From contig NZ_CP182357.1 in the NCBI RefSeq assembly GCF_048571275.1, positions 186,001 to 250,000 of the forward strand: 64,000 bases of DNA. Reading direction: 5' to 3'. This stretch comes from Marinarcus sediminis. GTDB taxonomy: Bacteria > Campylobacterota > Campylobacteria > Campylobacterales > Arcobacteraceae. Positions 53,076-62,049 of the stretch are shown one piece after another. A program made the position numbers and the translations under genes. Numbering within the stretch: position 1 is the stretch's first letter; each line of letters opens with the position of its first letter. Under the pieces are notes generated by a model. It was not told where the DNA came from. It did not search any database and saw only the letters and a list, made by a program, of their open reading frames with translations.

Positions 53076-54101
53076 ATGCACAATTATATTTTAAAAGATG
53101 AAAATGCGATTTATTATGAGTGCGGATACTCATGTGATAATGTCATATTTATACAATTAGGAAAAGAGGCTTTTTTTATCACCGATGCCAGATACAGCAT
53201 TGAAGCCAAACAACATGTCAAAAATGCCCAAGTCATTGAGAGCAAAACACTCATCAAAACGGCCAAAGAGCTTCTCAAAAAATCAAAAGTAAAAAAAATG
53301 GTTTTTGATGGCAACGATTTCAGTTATGACTCATACCAAGCATTGGTTTCACACTCATCTGTCAAATTTATCAACAAACCTCATTTTTCTCATCTTAAGC
53401 GGGTCATTAAAACCACACAAGAAATCGACTATTTAAAAAAAGCTTCTCAACTAGGTCAAAAAGGGTTCAATGCCTTAGCCAAATATCTCAGAAAAAATGG
53501 CTTTGATGAAAATGAGAAATTTTTACACTTTAAAGCCACTGAAAAAATGAGCCAACAAGGGGTGTATGATTTAAGCTTTGATCCCATTGTAGCAATCAAT
53601 GAAAATGCCGCCAAACCTCACGCTTTACCCACAAGCAAACGACTCAACAAAGATGATTTGATTCTTGTAGATGCGGGGGTAAAATTTAAACGATACTGCT
53701 CAGATAGAACTTGCACAGCACATGTTGATTTTGAAAAACTCAATTTCAAACGAGAGCAAACATTTAAAAACAAAAAACATCAAAAAATCTATGATATTGT
53801 TTTAAAAGCACAACTCAATGCCATTGAAAAAGCCCGTGTAGGAATGAAAGCCAAAGATATTGATGCCTTAACAAGAAATGTCATTGCAAAAGCGGGATAT
53901 GAAAAATATTTTGTACACTCAACAGGTCATGGGGTGGGTCTTGATATTCATGAACACCCCTATATCAACTCAAAATCAGATGTAATAATTGAAGAGAATA
54001 TGGTCTTTACGATTGAACCAGGCATTTATTTGCCCAATGAGTTTGGGGTCAGAATTGAAGACACCATTGTCATGCAAAATGGAAAGGCAGTAATCCTCTG
54101 A
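53076..54101 (+). CDS. M24-family aminopeptidase (Xaa-Pro type)
   Basis: A 341-residue metallopeptidase of the pita-bread fold. Metal ligands are seen in LVDAGVKFKRYCSDRT, STGHGVGLDIHEHPY, TIEPGIYLP and RIEDT. The N-terminal half (1-115) is the creatinase-like domain typical of PepP/PepQ proteins. Xaa-Pro specificity is inferred from this layout. Divergent from aroQ by 79 bp. Confidence 0.9.
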   Translation: MHNYILKDENAIYYECGYSCDNVIFIQLGKEAFFITDARYSIEAKQHVKNAQVIESKTLIKTAKELLKKSKVKKMVFDGNDFSYDSYQALVSHSSVKFINKPHFSHLKRVIKTTQEIDYLKKASQLGQKGFNALAKYLRKNGFDENEKFLHFKATEKMSQQGVYDLSFDPIVAINENAAKPHALPTSKRLNKDDLILVDAGVKFKRYCSDRTCTAHVDFEKLNFKREQTFKNKKHQKIYDIVLKAQLNAIEKARVGMKAKDIDALTRNVIAKAGYEKYFVHSTGHGVGLDIHEHPYINSKSDVIIEENMVFTIEPGIYLPNEFGVRIEDTIVMQNGKAVIL

Positions 54102-54114
54102 TTTTAAAAAGAGC

Positions 54115-54153
54115 AAAAATAAATCTTGACTTTAATACTCAAGATTTATTTTT
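54115..54153 (+). terminator. strong hairpin between M24 peptidase and folK
   Basis: A 15-bp perfect stem, AAAAATAAATCTTGA and TCAAGATTTATTTTT, with a 9-nt loop, 13 bp after the peptidase stop. It is followed by CGGG, so the U-run is within the stem. It lies 20 bp before the folK start. Confidence 0.75.
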
Positions 54154-54173
54154 CGGGATTAAAACACGTAAAT

Positions 54174-54656
54174 ATGAAAAAAAAATTATCTGCAAATTTA
54201 ACACTATTTCAAACTTCACATTTTCCCTATAAAGCAAAGTTTGACTCTAATAAAAAATATGAAGTAACCATTGGAATTGGGGGAAATATTGGCAATGTAA
54301 AAAAAACTTTTGATAAGCTTTTCTTATGTTTATTAAAAGACTCAAGATTTGATATTCTTATAACAAGTCCCCTACTTTTAAATCCCCCATTTGGTTTTTT
54401 GGAACAAAACTATTTTTTAAATGGTATAATTTCGCTCAAAACAAATCTAAGTATAAATGAATTTTTCAAATCAATGCAAAGATTTGAAAACAGATTCAAA
54501 AGAACTCGCTCTTTTAAAGATGCTCCAAGAACGCTTGATATAGACATAATATTTTTTGCTAATAAAAGAATTAATACAGAGAAACTGACTATACCGCATA
54601 AGAATTGGAGCCAAAGAGAGTCGGTTGTTATACCGTTATCAAGGATGTATAAATGA
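54174..54656 (+). CDS. folK: HPPK, dihydropterin pyrophosphokinase
   Basis: Transfers pyrophosphate from ATP to 6-hydroxymethyl-7,8-dihydropterin in folate synthesis. About 160 residues with GIGGNIGN, LNPPFGFLEQNYFLNG and APRTLDIDIIFF. I start it at ATG 54174 (MKKKLS); an upstream in-frame TTG at 54126 lies inside the terminator hairpin. A 4-bp ATGA overlap couples it to mnmA. Confidence 0.9.
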   Translation: MKKKLSANLTLFQTSHFPYKAKFDSNKKYEVTIGIGGNIGNVKKTFDKLFLCLLKDSRFDILITSPLLLNPPFGFLEQNYFLNGIISLKTNLSINEFFKSMQRFENRFKRTRSFKDAPRTLDIDIIFFANKRINTEKLTIPHKNWSQRESVVIPLSRMYK

Positions 54657-55690
54657 AAACAAAAATTGTTGTGGGAATGAGTGGAGGAATTGACTCATCA
54701 GTAACAGCGTATATGCTACAACAACAAGGTTATGAAGTTGAAGGTGTTTACATGAAACTTCATGACATTAGAGATGGCTATCACGAAAATAATATCGAAA
54801 CAGGGCAAAAAGTTGCACGTTTTTTAGGGATTAAATACCATGTTCTCGATGTTTCAGATAAATTTGAAAAAGAGGTCTATGACTACTTTGTTCAATCATA
54901 TTTAGCAGGAATTACCCCAAATCCATGTGTTAAATGTAATCGAACCATCAAATTTGGTGCGCTTTTTGAGTTTGCTAAAAGTATCAAAGCGGACTTTGTT
55001 GCCACAGGGCATTATGCAAAAACCGATGGAAAATTCATCTATGAAGCAGAAGATAAATCAAAAGACCAAAGCTATTTTTTAGCCCAAGTTAAAAAAGAGG
55101 TTTTACCTCACATCATGTTTCCTATGAGTAAATATATCAAAGAAGATATCATCCAATTAGGAAACGGTTTAAACGAAATTTTTAAAGAGATCAGTGAGAA
55201 AAAAGAGTCTCAAGAAATTTGTTTTGTTGAAAATGTCTACACCGATGTCATTGAAAAACATGCCAACATCGATAAACCGGGAATTGTCTTAGATGAAAAT
55301 GGGAAAGAGGTCGGTATTCATAAAGGATACATGCACTATACCATTGGGAAAAGAAGAGGTTTTACTGTACATGGAGCATTGGATCCTCATTTTGTAAAAG
55401 AGCTTAATCCTAAAGACAACACCATTGTTGTAGGAACAAAAGAGTCATTAAAAATTTCAGAAGTCAGAATCAACAATTTGAATATGTATATTGATGATAT
55501 AACCTTTAATGCGGGAGTGAAACTTCGATATCGAAGTGTTACTACACCAAGTCAAATTGAAATTTTACCCAATGGTGAAGCCATCATTAAACTTCAAGAA
55601 CCCGTATATGGTGTTGCCAAAGGACAAGTGGCAGTATTTTATGAAGCCGACAAAGTTTTAGGTTCGGGTTGGATTATTGATACAAAATAA
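54653..55690 (+). CDS. mnmA: tRNA-specific 2-thiouridylase
   Basis: Introduces sulfur at U34 of Lys, Glu and Gln tRNAs. The P-loop GMSGGIDSSV, first catalytic Cys in NPCVKCNRTIKF and second in KESQEICFVE are all present; 345 residues is usual. Coupled to folK. Two of its substrates (tRNA-Lys and tRNA-Glu, both with U34) are encoded in the same window. Confidence 0.95.
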   Translation: MKTKIVVGMSGGIDSSVTAYMLQQQGYEVEGVYMKLHDIRDGYHENNIETGQKVARFLGIKYHVLDVSDKFEKEVYDYFVQSYLAGITPNPCVKCNRTIKFGALFEFAKSIKADFVATGHYAKTDGKFIYEAEDKSKDQSYFLAQVKKEVLPHIMFPMSKYIKEDIIQLGNGLNEIFKEISEKKESQEICFVENVYTDVIEKHANIDKPGIVLDENGKEVGIHKGYMHYTIGKRRGFTVHGALDPHFVKELNPKDNTIVVGTKESLKISEVRINNLNMYIDDITFNAGVKLRYRSVTTPSQIEILPNGEAIIKLQEPVYGVAKGQVAVFYEADKVLGSGWIIDTK

Positions 55691-55758
55691 AACCAAATAA
55701 TAATACAAGATTTTTTTCGATATAATCAGAAAAATTTTAGTCTATTAAAGGAAAATTG

Positions 55759-56694
55759 ATGAGGGGATATAAACTTTTTAGCGGTTCAGCAAACCCAGAA
55801 TTTACTGCAAAAGTGGGTGAATACCTAAATACTACAGTGGGTGAAGCTGACTTAAAAAGATTTAGTGACGGTGAAATTTCTGTCCAAATTACTGAAAGTG
55901 TTCGAGGAAGAGATGTATTTATAGTACAACCCACTTGTGCACCTGCAAACGACAACTTAATGGAACTTCTCATCATGGTTGATGCCCTTAAACGTTCAAG
56001 TGCCAGTTTTATTACGGCCGTTATTCCCTATTTAGGATACGCAAGACAAGACAGAAAAGCGGCACCTCGTGTTCCAATTTCGGCAAAATTGGTTGCAGAT
56101 ATGCTTCAAACAGCAGGAGTAAACCGAGTTATAACCATTGATTTACACGCCGCACAAATTCAAGGATTTTTTAACATTCCTGTGGATAACTTATTTGGTT
56201 CAATTTTATTTGTCAATTATATTCGTTCGAAAAACTTAGCCAACCCAATTATTGCAAGCCCAGATATTGGCGGCGTAGCACGTGCAAGAAGTTATGCAGA
56301 AAAATTGGGGTTAGACTTAGTGATTGTAGATAAAAAACGAGAAAAAGCCAACCAATCTGAAGTGATGAATATCATCGGTGATGTTCAAGGTAAAGATGTT
56401 ATTTTAGTTGATGACATGGTCGATACAGCAGGAACATTGGTCAAAGCAGCAGAAGTACTTAAAAGCCGAGGGGCAACATCAGTAATGGCTTGTTGTACAC
56501 ACGGTGTGTTAAGTGGTCCAGCATACGAAAGACTTGATAGTGGTGATGCTTTAGATGAATTGGTGGTTTCTGATACCATTCCTTTAAAAAGAGAACACTC
56601 AAAAATTACAGTATTAACCGCTTCTAAAATGATCGGTGAAGCCGTAAGACGAATCTACAACAACGAATCGGTCAACGAAATTTTTAATTTCTAA
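55759..56694 (+). CDS. prs: ribose-phosphate pyrophosphokinase
   Basis: Makes PRPP from ribose-5-phosphate and ATP for nucleotide, histidine and tryptophan synthesis. The 311-residue chain has the PRPP-binding VDDMVDTAGTLVKAAE loop, the flexible loop YARQDRKAAPRVPIS and the DLHAAQIQGFF motif. I take ATG 55759, 6 bp after AAAGGA; TTG 55756 is one codon earlier. Confidence 0.96.
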   Translation: MRGYKLFSGSANPEFTAKVGEYLNTTVGEADLKRFSDGEISVQITESVRGRDVFIVQPTCAPANDNLMELLIMVDALKRSSASFITAVIPYLGYARQDRKAAPRVPISAKLVADMLQTAGVNRVITIDLHAAQIQGFFNIPVDNLFGSILFVNYIRSKNLANPIIASPDIGGVARARSYAEKLGLDLVIVDKKREKANQSEVMNIIGDVQGKDVILVDDMVDTAGTLVKAAEVLKSRGATSVMACCTHGVLSGPAYERLDSGDALDELVVSDTIPLKREHSKITVLTASKMIGEAVRRIYNNESVNEIFNF

Positions 56695-56707
56695 TTTTCC
56701 TTCTTTT

Positions 56708-56743
56708 GTGATGTTCAAAATTGAATATAATTTAGAACATCAC
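56708..56743. promoter_or_regulatory. palindrome enclosing a -10-like sequence
   Basis: GTGATGTTC (56708-56716) and GAACATCAC (56735-56743), 9-bp perfect arms extended by AAATT/AATTT, around GAATATAATTT. It may be an operator or a hairpin terminator of prs. Confidence 0.45.
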
Positions 56744-56824
56744 GAAATTGTAACTCATCATCTCTCATGTGACCTTTTTATGCTATTATATTTCATACAC
56801 CTCTACAAATAAAAAGGAATACGT

Positions 56825-57850
56825 ATGAAAAAAATATTACTCTCAACTGTTTTGTCTGCTGTCATATTACTTGCAGCCAATAATGATTATAAATATGAAA
56901 TTACACCCATGATTGGGGGTGCATACACCGAAGGCAATCTGAATTTAGACAGAAATTATACCAATATAGGTTTGGCTTTGGGATTTAATTTAGAAGAGTC
57001 AATGTTTGACCAAGTTGAATTGGGAATTTTAAGAACATTGCAAAGCGTTGATTATGAAAATTCAGCAGGAAAAACTTCCATTACAAGAATGTTTGCCAAT
57101 GTAATAAAAGAGTATCCACTGACAAACAACAGTGCTGTGTACGCTTTAGTAGGTGCGGGTGTTGAAGTTTTCAGTAAAGATCAATTTAACAACAATGATG
57201 GGCTTTTTGGAAACTATGGTTTTGGGTATAAATATACCTTCGACAATGACATGGCACTTAAATTCGATTTACGCCATTTGATTGAATCAGACCATGCAGA
57301 CAATAACTTACTTTATACAGTAGGCTTGGCCATTCCATTTGGTCAAAAAGCAGCCAATGCTCCTGCAGAAGAAAAAGCTGTAGCCCAAGAAGAGAAACAA
57401 GAGACACAAGCTTCAGCTGTAAACCCAGATATGGATAATGATGGTGTTCTTAACGCCTCTGACAAATGTCCAAATACACCTGCAAATGACATTGTTAATG
57501 CGAATGGTTGTACCATCGTGGTCAATTTAAAAGTGAATTTCGACACAGATAAATCTCTCATTAAACCTTCATACGATGGAAAAATTGAAAAATTTGCCAC
57601 GATTTTGAAAAAATACCCAAAAATCAAAACCACCCTTTCAGCACACACAGACAGTGTGGGGGAAGAGAAGTATAACCTTGCCCTTTCACAAAGAAGAGCC
57701 AACAGCGTTAAACAAGCCCTTATAGAACTGGATGTTCCCGAAAACAGAATCAAAACCATAGGTTATGGTGAATCTCAACCCATTGGCAATAACAACACTG
57801 TAGATGGAAGAGCACAAAACCGAAGAGTGGAAGCCACTGTTTCTAAATAA
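56825..57850 (+). CDS. OmpA-family outer membrane protein
   Basis: A 341-residue protein: signal peptide (about 1-18), an eight-strand-like beta barrel (about 20-178), an Ala/Glu/Gln linker and a thrombospondin-3-like calcium loop (PDMDNDGVLNASDKCPNTP). The C-terminal OmpA domain has LKVNFDTDKSLIKPSYDGKI, SAHTDSVG, LSQRRANSVKQAL and GYGESQPI. The C-terminal part anchors to peptidoglycan while the barrel spans the outer membrane. It is monocistronic, with a candidate -10 TATTATAT near 56783. Confidence 0.9.
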   Translation: MKKILLSTVLSAVILLAANNDYKYEITPMIGGAYTEGNLNLDRNYTNIGLALGFNLEESMFDQVELGILRTLQSVDYENSAGKTSITRMFANVIKEYPLTNNSAVYALVGAGVEVFSKDQFNNNDGLFGNYGFGYKYTFDNDMALKFDLRHLIESDHADNNLLYTVGLAIPFGQKAANAPAEEKAVAQEEKQETQASAVNPDMDNDGVLNASDKCPNTPANDIVNANGCTIVVNLKVNFDTDKSLIKPSYDGKIEKFATILKKYPKIKTTLSAHTDSVGEEKYNLALSQRRANSVKQALIELDVPENRIKTIGYGESQPIGNNNTVDGRAQNRRVEATVSK

Positions 57851-57855
57851 CTCCT

Positions 57856-57887
57856 TTTAGATTACAAGCAGATGCTTGTAATCTAAA
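57856..57887 (+). terminator. hairpin after OmpA-family gene
   Basis: A 14-bp perfect stem, TTTAGATTACAAGC and GCTTGTAATCTAAA, with loop AGAT. It is followed by CTTCTCATAATTTTT, so a delayed U-tract. Confidence 0.8.
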
Positions 57888-57970
57888 CTTCTCATAATTT
57901 TTCAATTTAACTTAACACTTACTCATATTTGGATATAATCGCGAAAATATATATTAAATAGGACAAACCC

Positions 57971-59758
57971 TTGCAAAAAAATATTAGAAACTTTAGTATT
58001 ATTGCCCATATTGACCACGGAAAATCAACCCTTGCTGACAGAATTATTCAAGAGTGTGGTGCCGTAGCAGACAGAGACTTATCTGCTCAAATGATGGATA
58101 CTATGGATATTGAACAAGAACGAGGTATCACTATTAAAGCCCAAAGTGTAAGATTGAACTATGTCAAAGATGGTCAAGCTTATATCTTGAATCTTATTGA
58201 CACCCCAGGGCACGTTGACTTTTCATATGAAGTGAGCCGTTCATTGGCCTCTTCAGATGGTGCTCTTTTAATCATTGATGCCACGCAAGGTGTAGAAGCG
58301 CAAACCATTGCCAATGTCTATATTGCCATGGACAATGACTTAGAAATTCTTCCTGTTGTCAATAAAATTGACCTTCCAAGTGCGGACCCAGACAGAGTTT
58401 TAGAAGAAGTCGAAGATGCCATTGGAATTGATTGTACTTTACATAACTTAATCAGTGCAAAAACGGGGGTGGGAGTCAAAGAGTTAATTGATGCCATTGT
58501 TGATCGAGTTCCTTCACCCGTAGGTGATACCAATGCTCCAACAAAAGCGTTGATTTATGACTCATGGTTTGACAACTACTTAGGTGCTTTAGCCCTTGTG
58601 CGAGTCTATGATGGAAGCATTAAAAAAGGTCAAATGTTACGAATGATGAACACCAAAGAGGAGCACCAAGTGCTTAATTTGATGTATCCACACCCAAGAA
58701 AACCCACTCAAACAAAAGAGATTGCCACAGGTGAAATTGGAATTGTGGTTTTAGGACTTAAAACCGTTAACAGTATCGCCGTGGGTGATACCATGACCGA
58801 TGCCAAAAATCCAACAGCAGAAGTGATTGACGGTTTTGAACCCGCAAAACCTTTTGTATTTGCAGGAATTTACCCAATTGAAACGGACAAATTTGAAGAC
58901 TTAAGAGACGCTCTGAATAAACTCCAACTCAATGACTCTTCGATCTCATTTGAACCAGAGAGTTCAGCAGCCTTAGGAAGTGGATTTAGAACAGGGTTTT
59001 TAGGAATGCTTCACATGGAAGTGATTAAAGAGCGGTTAGAACGAGAGTTCGACTTAGATTTAATTGCGACAGCGCCTACGGTTATTTATGAAATTTTAAA
59101 AACCGATGGAACAAGAATCAGCATCCAAAATCCAAGTGAATTGCCAGCACCTAACTACATTGATACCATTTTTGAACCCTATGTAAGAGCCACCATTTTA
59201 GTGCCCGATGAGTTTTTAGGAAATGTAATTAAACTCTTAAACGACAAAAGAGCCATTCAAAACAAAATGGATTATATTGGGAAAAGAGTTCTTTTAGATT
59301 ACGATATTCCAATGAATGAAATTGTTATGGACTTTTACGACAAACTCAAATCAAGTACTAAAGGGTATGCCTCTTTTGATTACGAACCAATTGGTTTTAG
59401 ACCGGGAGTTTTACAAAAACTTGATATTAAAGTTGCTGGTGAAGTGGTGGATGCTCTGTCTATCATTGTTCCAGAAAACAAAGCCTTGAGTAAAGGAAGA
59501 GAGTTTATCAAAGCCTTAAAAGAGCTTATTCCAAGACAACTCTTTGAAGTGGCTATTCAAGCGAGTATCGGAAGCAATATTATTGCAAGAGAAACCGTAA
59601 AATCTACAGGGAAAAACGTAACAGCTAAGTGTTATGGTGGGGATATTACAAGAAAAAGAAAACTGCTAGAGAAACAAAAAGCAGGGAAGAAAAGAATGAA
59701 GGCCATAGGAAAAGTCAATGTGCCGCAAGAGGCATTCATGGCCGTTCTTAAAATCTAA
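57971..59758 (+). CDS. lepA: translation factor LepA (EF-4)
   Basis: A ribosome-dependent GTPase of 595 residues. It has G1 AHIDHGKSTLADR, G3 DTPGHVDF, G4 NKIDLPSADP and the LepA-specific C-terminal domain ending RKRKLLEKQKAGKKRMK. It helps ribosomes during initiation or under ionic stress. The start is a TTG at 57971 behind TAGGAC; no better ATG exists for the first strand of the fold. Confidence 0.96.
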   Translation: MQKNIRNFSIIAHIDHGKSTLADRIIQECGAVADRDLSAQMMDTMDIEQERGITIKAQSVRLNYVKDGQAYILNLIDTPGHVDFSYEVSRSLASSDGALLIIDATQGVEAQTIANVYIAMDNDLEILPVVNKIDLPSADPDRVLEEVEDAIGIDCTLHNLISAKTGVGVKELIDAIVDRVPSPVGDTNAPTKALIYDSWFDNYLGALALVRVYDGSIKKGQMLRMMNTKEEHQVLNLMYPHPRKPTQTKEIATGEIGIVVLGLKTVNSIAVGDTMTDAKNPTAEVIDGFEPAKPFVFAGIYPIETDKFEDLRDALNKLQLNDSSISFEPESSAALGSGFRTGFLGMLHMEVIKERLEREFDLDLIATAPTVIYEILKTDGTRISIQNPSELPAPNYIDTIFEPYVRATILVPDEFLGNVIKLLNDKRAIQNKMDYIGKRVLLDYDIPMNEIVMDFYDKLKSSTKGYASFDYEPIGFRPGVLQKLDIKVAGEVVDALSIIVPENKALSKGREFIKALKELIPRQLFEVAIQASIGSNIIARETVKSTGKNVTAKCYGGDITRKRKLLEKQKAGKKRMKAIGKVNVPQEAFMAVLKI

Positions 59759-59772
59759 TCTTTCACGCATCT

Positions 59773-59848
59773 TCTGCGTTGGAAAAGAAAATTTATATAC
59801 TCACTTAGAATACTAAGCTCCTACATAAATTTTCTCTTCCGCCTTGAA
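59773..59848 (-). repeat. 76-nt hairpin repeat element, copy A
   Basis: Begins TCTGCGTTG and ends GCCTTGAA. Between them GGAAAAGAAAATTTATATA (59781-59799) pairs at 17 of 19 positions with 59822-59840, and an inner CTTAG/CTAAG stem (59804-59817) closes it. It matches the reverse complement of the element at 60413-60489 in its end motifs, length and nested architecture. Confidence 0.7.
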
Positions 59849-59868
59849 TCTACATAAAATCTTAGATT

Positions 59869-60342
59869 TTAAAGTGTTCTAATTTCTTTTACTATTTTCA
59901 TTTTAAAGTTTTTTACTTGATTAGTAAAATGATTATTTAAAGTTATATATTCTTCTTTATATGAAGAGCCTTTGTTTTTAGCCTGAAACTCATTAAGTTC
60001 ATCCCATTTAGATAATATTGTATTATAATCACTAATTAATATTTCTAAATAAATACTAATTATCATTTCTATTTTAATTAAATCATAGACAAACTTTTTA
60101 TCTCTTTCTTCTGACAAAGAATTTGAAATACTATTACCTTCTAATCTTTGTATAAACATTGCACTATTAAGTGAATAATAATTGAACCAATTATCTATTT
60201 CAATATACAATTCTTCTAACTTATTTCTTTTTAATTCAATTTCTTTATATTTTTTTTTAGTTTTTTCAAGAAAAAAATCTTTTAATATTGAAGCAACAAA
60301 ACCTATAATCCCACCTGCTAACAGTAATATGAAACTTTCCAT
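59869..60342 (-). CDS. uncharacterised membrane-anchored coiled-coil protein between repeats
   Basis: A 157-residue protein with an N-terminal membrane helix (about residues 3-22) followed by a basic, strongly helical, Lys/Glu/Asn/Ile-rich region (KTKKKYKEIELKRNKLEELYIEIDNWF...). I cannot assign a family. Its base composition is visibly more AT-rich than the flanking lepA. It is enclosed by two inverted copies of a 76-77-nt hairpin repeat, which suggests it arrived as a unit. Topology: N-terminal anchor, cytoplasmic body. Confidence 0.7.
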   Translation of the reverse strand: MESFILLLAGGIIGFVASILKDFFLEKTKKKYKEIELKRNKLEELYIEIDNWFNYYSLNSAMFIQRLEGNSISNSLSEERDKKFVYDLIKIEMIISIYLEILISDYNTILSKWDELNEFQAKNKGSSYKEEYITLNNHFTNQVKNFKMKIVKEIRTL

Positions 60343-60412
60343 ATTTATCCTTTTATTTTTATTATATTTAACCTATCCTAAAACTTTTTAGAGACATTCT
60401 ATTTTTTGCTAG

Positions 60413-60489
60413 TTCAAGGCGAAGTATGAATTTTAAAGCGGAGTGTACAATTAGTACATGAGCATTTAACATTTATGCTTCAACGCAGA
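60413..60489 (+). repeat. 77-nt hairpin repeat element, copy B
   Basis: Begins TTCAAGGCG and ends CAACGCAGA. Outer arms GAAGTATGAATTTTAAA (60421-60437) pair imperfectly with 60463-60480. The inner palindrome TGTAC/GTACA (60444-60458) has loop AATTA. It is inverted relative to copy A, and the inner stem differs in sequence but keeps pairing. Confidence 0.7.
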
Positions 60490-60522
60490 AATCGTGAAAA
60501 AGAGGATGTTTATTAAAAGTTT

Positions 60523-61851
60523 TTACTCAGCAATTTTGGAAAGAACACTGGGTCTAGTCAGCATAAAAAATCTGAAAGCAAAAATAAACGTTACGATTTC
60601 CGCACATGACAAAGCTAAAAAAATTCCTATCTTTCCAAAAATAAAAGGCAAGATAAAAATAAATATCATAGGAAAAATCAAACTTCTCATGATGGCTATG
60701 AGTCCTGAATAAAGTGGCTTTTGTATAGAGGTCAGATATGCACTTGCAAGCATATTTAAGCCTGAGAAAATAAACGCTGGCCACACATATGAGATAAACG
60801 TTATGGCTATCTCTTTTGTTTTTATATCACTCTCATTGATAAATATATTGATCAATGTCTCTGGGGTGATGATAACAAACAGTGTTAAAACGATTTCAAC
60901 GCTTAAAATACTTACTAATCCCAATTTCAAAAAACTCTTCATTCGATGAAAATATTGTGCACCATAATTCTTACTGATAATGGCTTGCAAAGAGTCAGAA
61001 ACGGCAAAACTTGTCATAATACTGATGGTTATAAAATATCCCACAATAGTAAAAGAAGCAATACCCAATGGGCCAAATGTTTTAAGCAAAATATAGTTAA
61101 AAACTAAAATCGTAATCCCTACAGAAGATTCATTGATAAACTCTGAAGAGCCATTTTTTAACGCATTAAAAATGGTTAAAAAACTCCCTCTTGGTTTTAC
61201 AAGTCTGAGGGTAGTATGTTTAAGAAAAAAGTGTGGCATTAACACCAAAAGAATCATTGTATGTGAAATACCTGTAGCATAAGCTGCCCCACTGATTCCC
61301 CAATTAAATTTTACAATAAAAAGATAATCCAAAAGGATATTGACTGACGAACTTAAAAGCAACGCTAAAAAAGATAAATTGGGATTTTCATCCACTTTTA
61401 CAAAATAATCAACGGTAATTCCCACCATTAAAAATGGCAGAAAATTTAAAATAACAGGAAGATACTTTAAGGTTTCAACTCTTAATTCCTCTTTCACATT
61501 AATCACATCTAAAACATTTTCAACATTGACATACAACAAAAAATTTAAAACAACAGAGAGTACCACAATGACATAAATCGCTTTTGAAAAGACATTTGAA
61601 GCTTCTGCTTTGTTGCCCTCCCCCATTAATTTACCCGTTATTACAGAACTTCCAACAGCAAACATCAAAGAGAAACCAAACAAAATATTAAACAGAGGAA
61701 AAGAGACTGTAATGGCGGCTAAACTCACCGAACCCACATAATTTCCTACAAAATAACCGTCAATAATGCTCGCAGAAGAGATGGCCAAAAAGCCTAACAT
61801 GGAAGGAATAACATATTTAAAAAAGAGTATAAAAGGTTTTGAATCCAGCAT
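60523..61851 (-). CDS. MATE-family multidrug/metabolite exporter
   Basis: A 442-residue polytopic protein with about 12 membrane helices in two homologous halves, as in NorM/DinF. Characteristic are ASIIDGYFVGNYVGSVSLAAITVSFPLFN in the first half and NYILLKTFGPLGIASFTIVGYFI in the second. It exchanges Na+ or H+ for drugs or metabolites; the substrate is unknown. It lies 33 bp beyond repeat copy B. Confidence 0.88.
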   Translation of the reverse strand: MLDSKPFILFFKYVIPSMLGFLAISSASIIDGYFVGNYVGSVSLAAITVSFPLFNILFGFSLMFAVGSSVITGKLMGEGNKAEASNVFSKAIYVIVVLSVVLNFLLYVNVENVLDVINVKEELRVETLKYLPVILNFLPFLMVGITVDYFVKVDENPNLSFLALLLSSSVNILLDYLFIVKFNWGISGAAYATGISHTMILLVLMPHFFLKHTTLRLVKPRGSFLTIFNALKNGSSEFINESSVGITILVFNYILLKTFGPLGIASFTIVGYFITISIMTSFAVSDSLQAIISKNYGAQYFHRMKSFLKLGLVSILSVEIVLTLFVIITPETLINIFINESDIKTKEIAITFISYVWPAFIFSGLNMLASAYLTSIQKPLYSGLIAIMRSLIFPMIFIFILPFIFGKIGIFLALSCAEIVTFIFAFRFFMLTRPSVLSKIAE

Positions 61852-62049
61852 AAATGTTCTTTGGTATATTTTTTTAAACAGAATACCCTATTATCTTAAA
61901 AAGAGTCATTAATATGCAATGTAAACATTACATCTCATCCATAAAAAACGTTGTTTTATTGGCAAAGTTTTCACTCATCCATGCTCAGACAACAAAGCCA
62001 TGTCTAAATCATTATTTCTTTACAACCAAACTTTGGTTAGAATACTATT
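61852..62049. other. intergenic region between MATE and ComF-like genes
   Basis: 198 bp between divergent genes. AT-rich with promoter-like stretches on both strands. No further gene, repeat or hairpin that I can defend. Confidence 0.4.

Noticed and set aside
56781..56785. Single TGCTA before the OmpA gene
   Set aside because: No second copy 11 bp away, so it does not share the acetate promoter layout.
57343..57759. 138-codon minus-strand frame inside the OmpA-type gene
   Set aside because: Antisense to a clear OmpA C-terminal domain.
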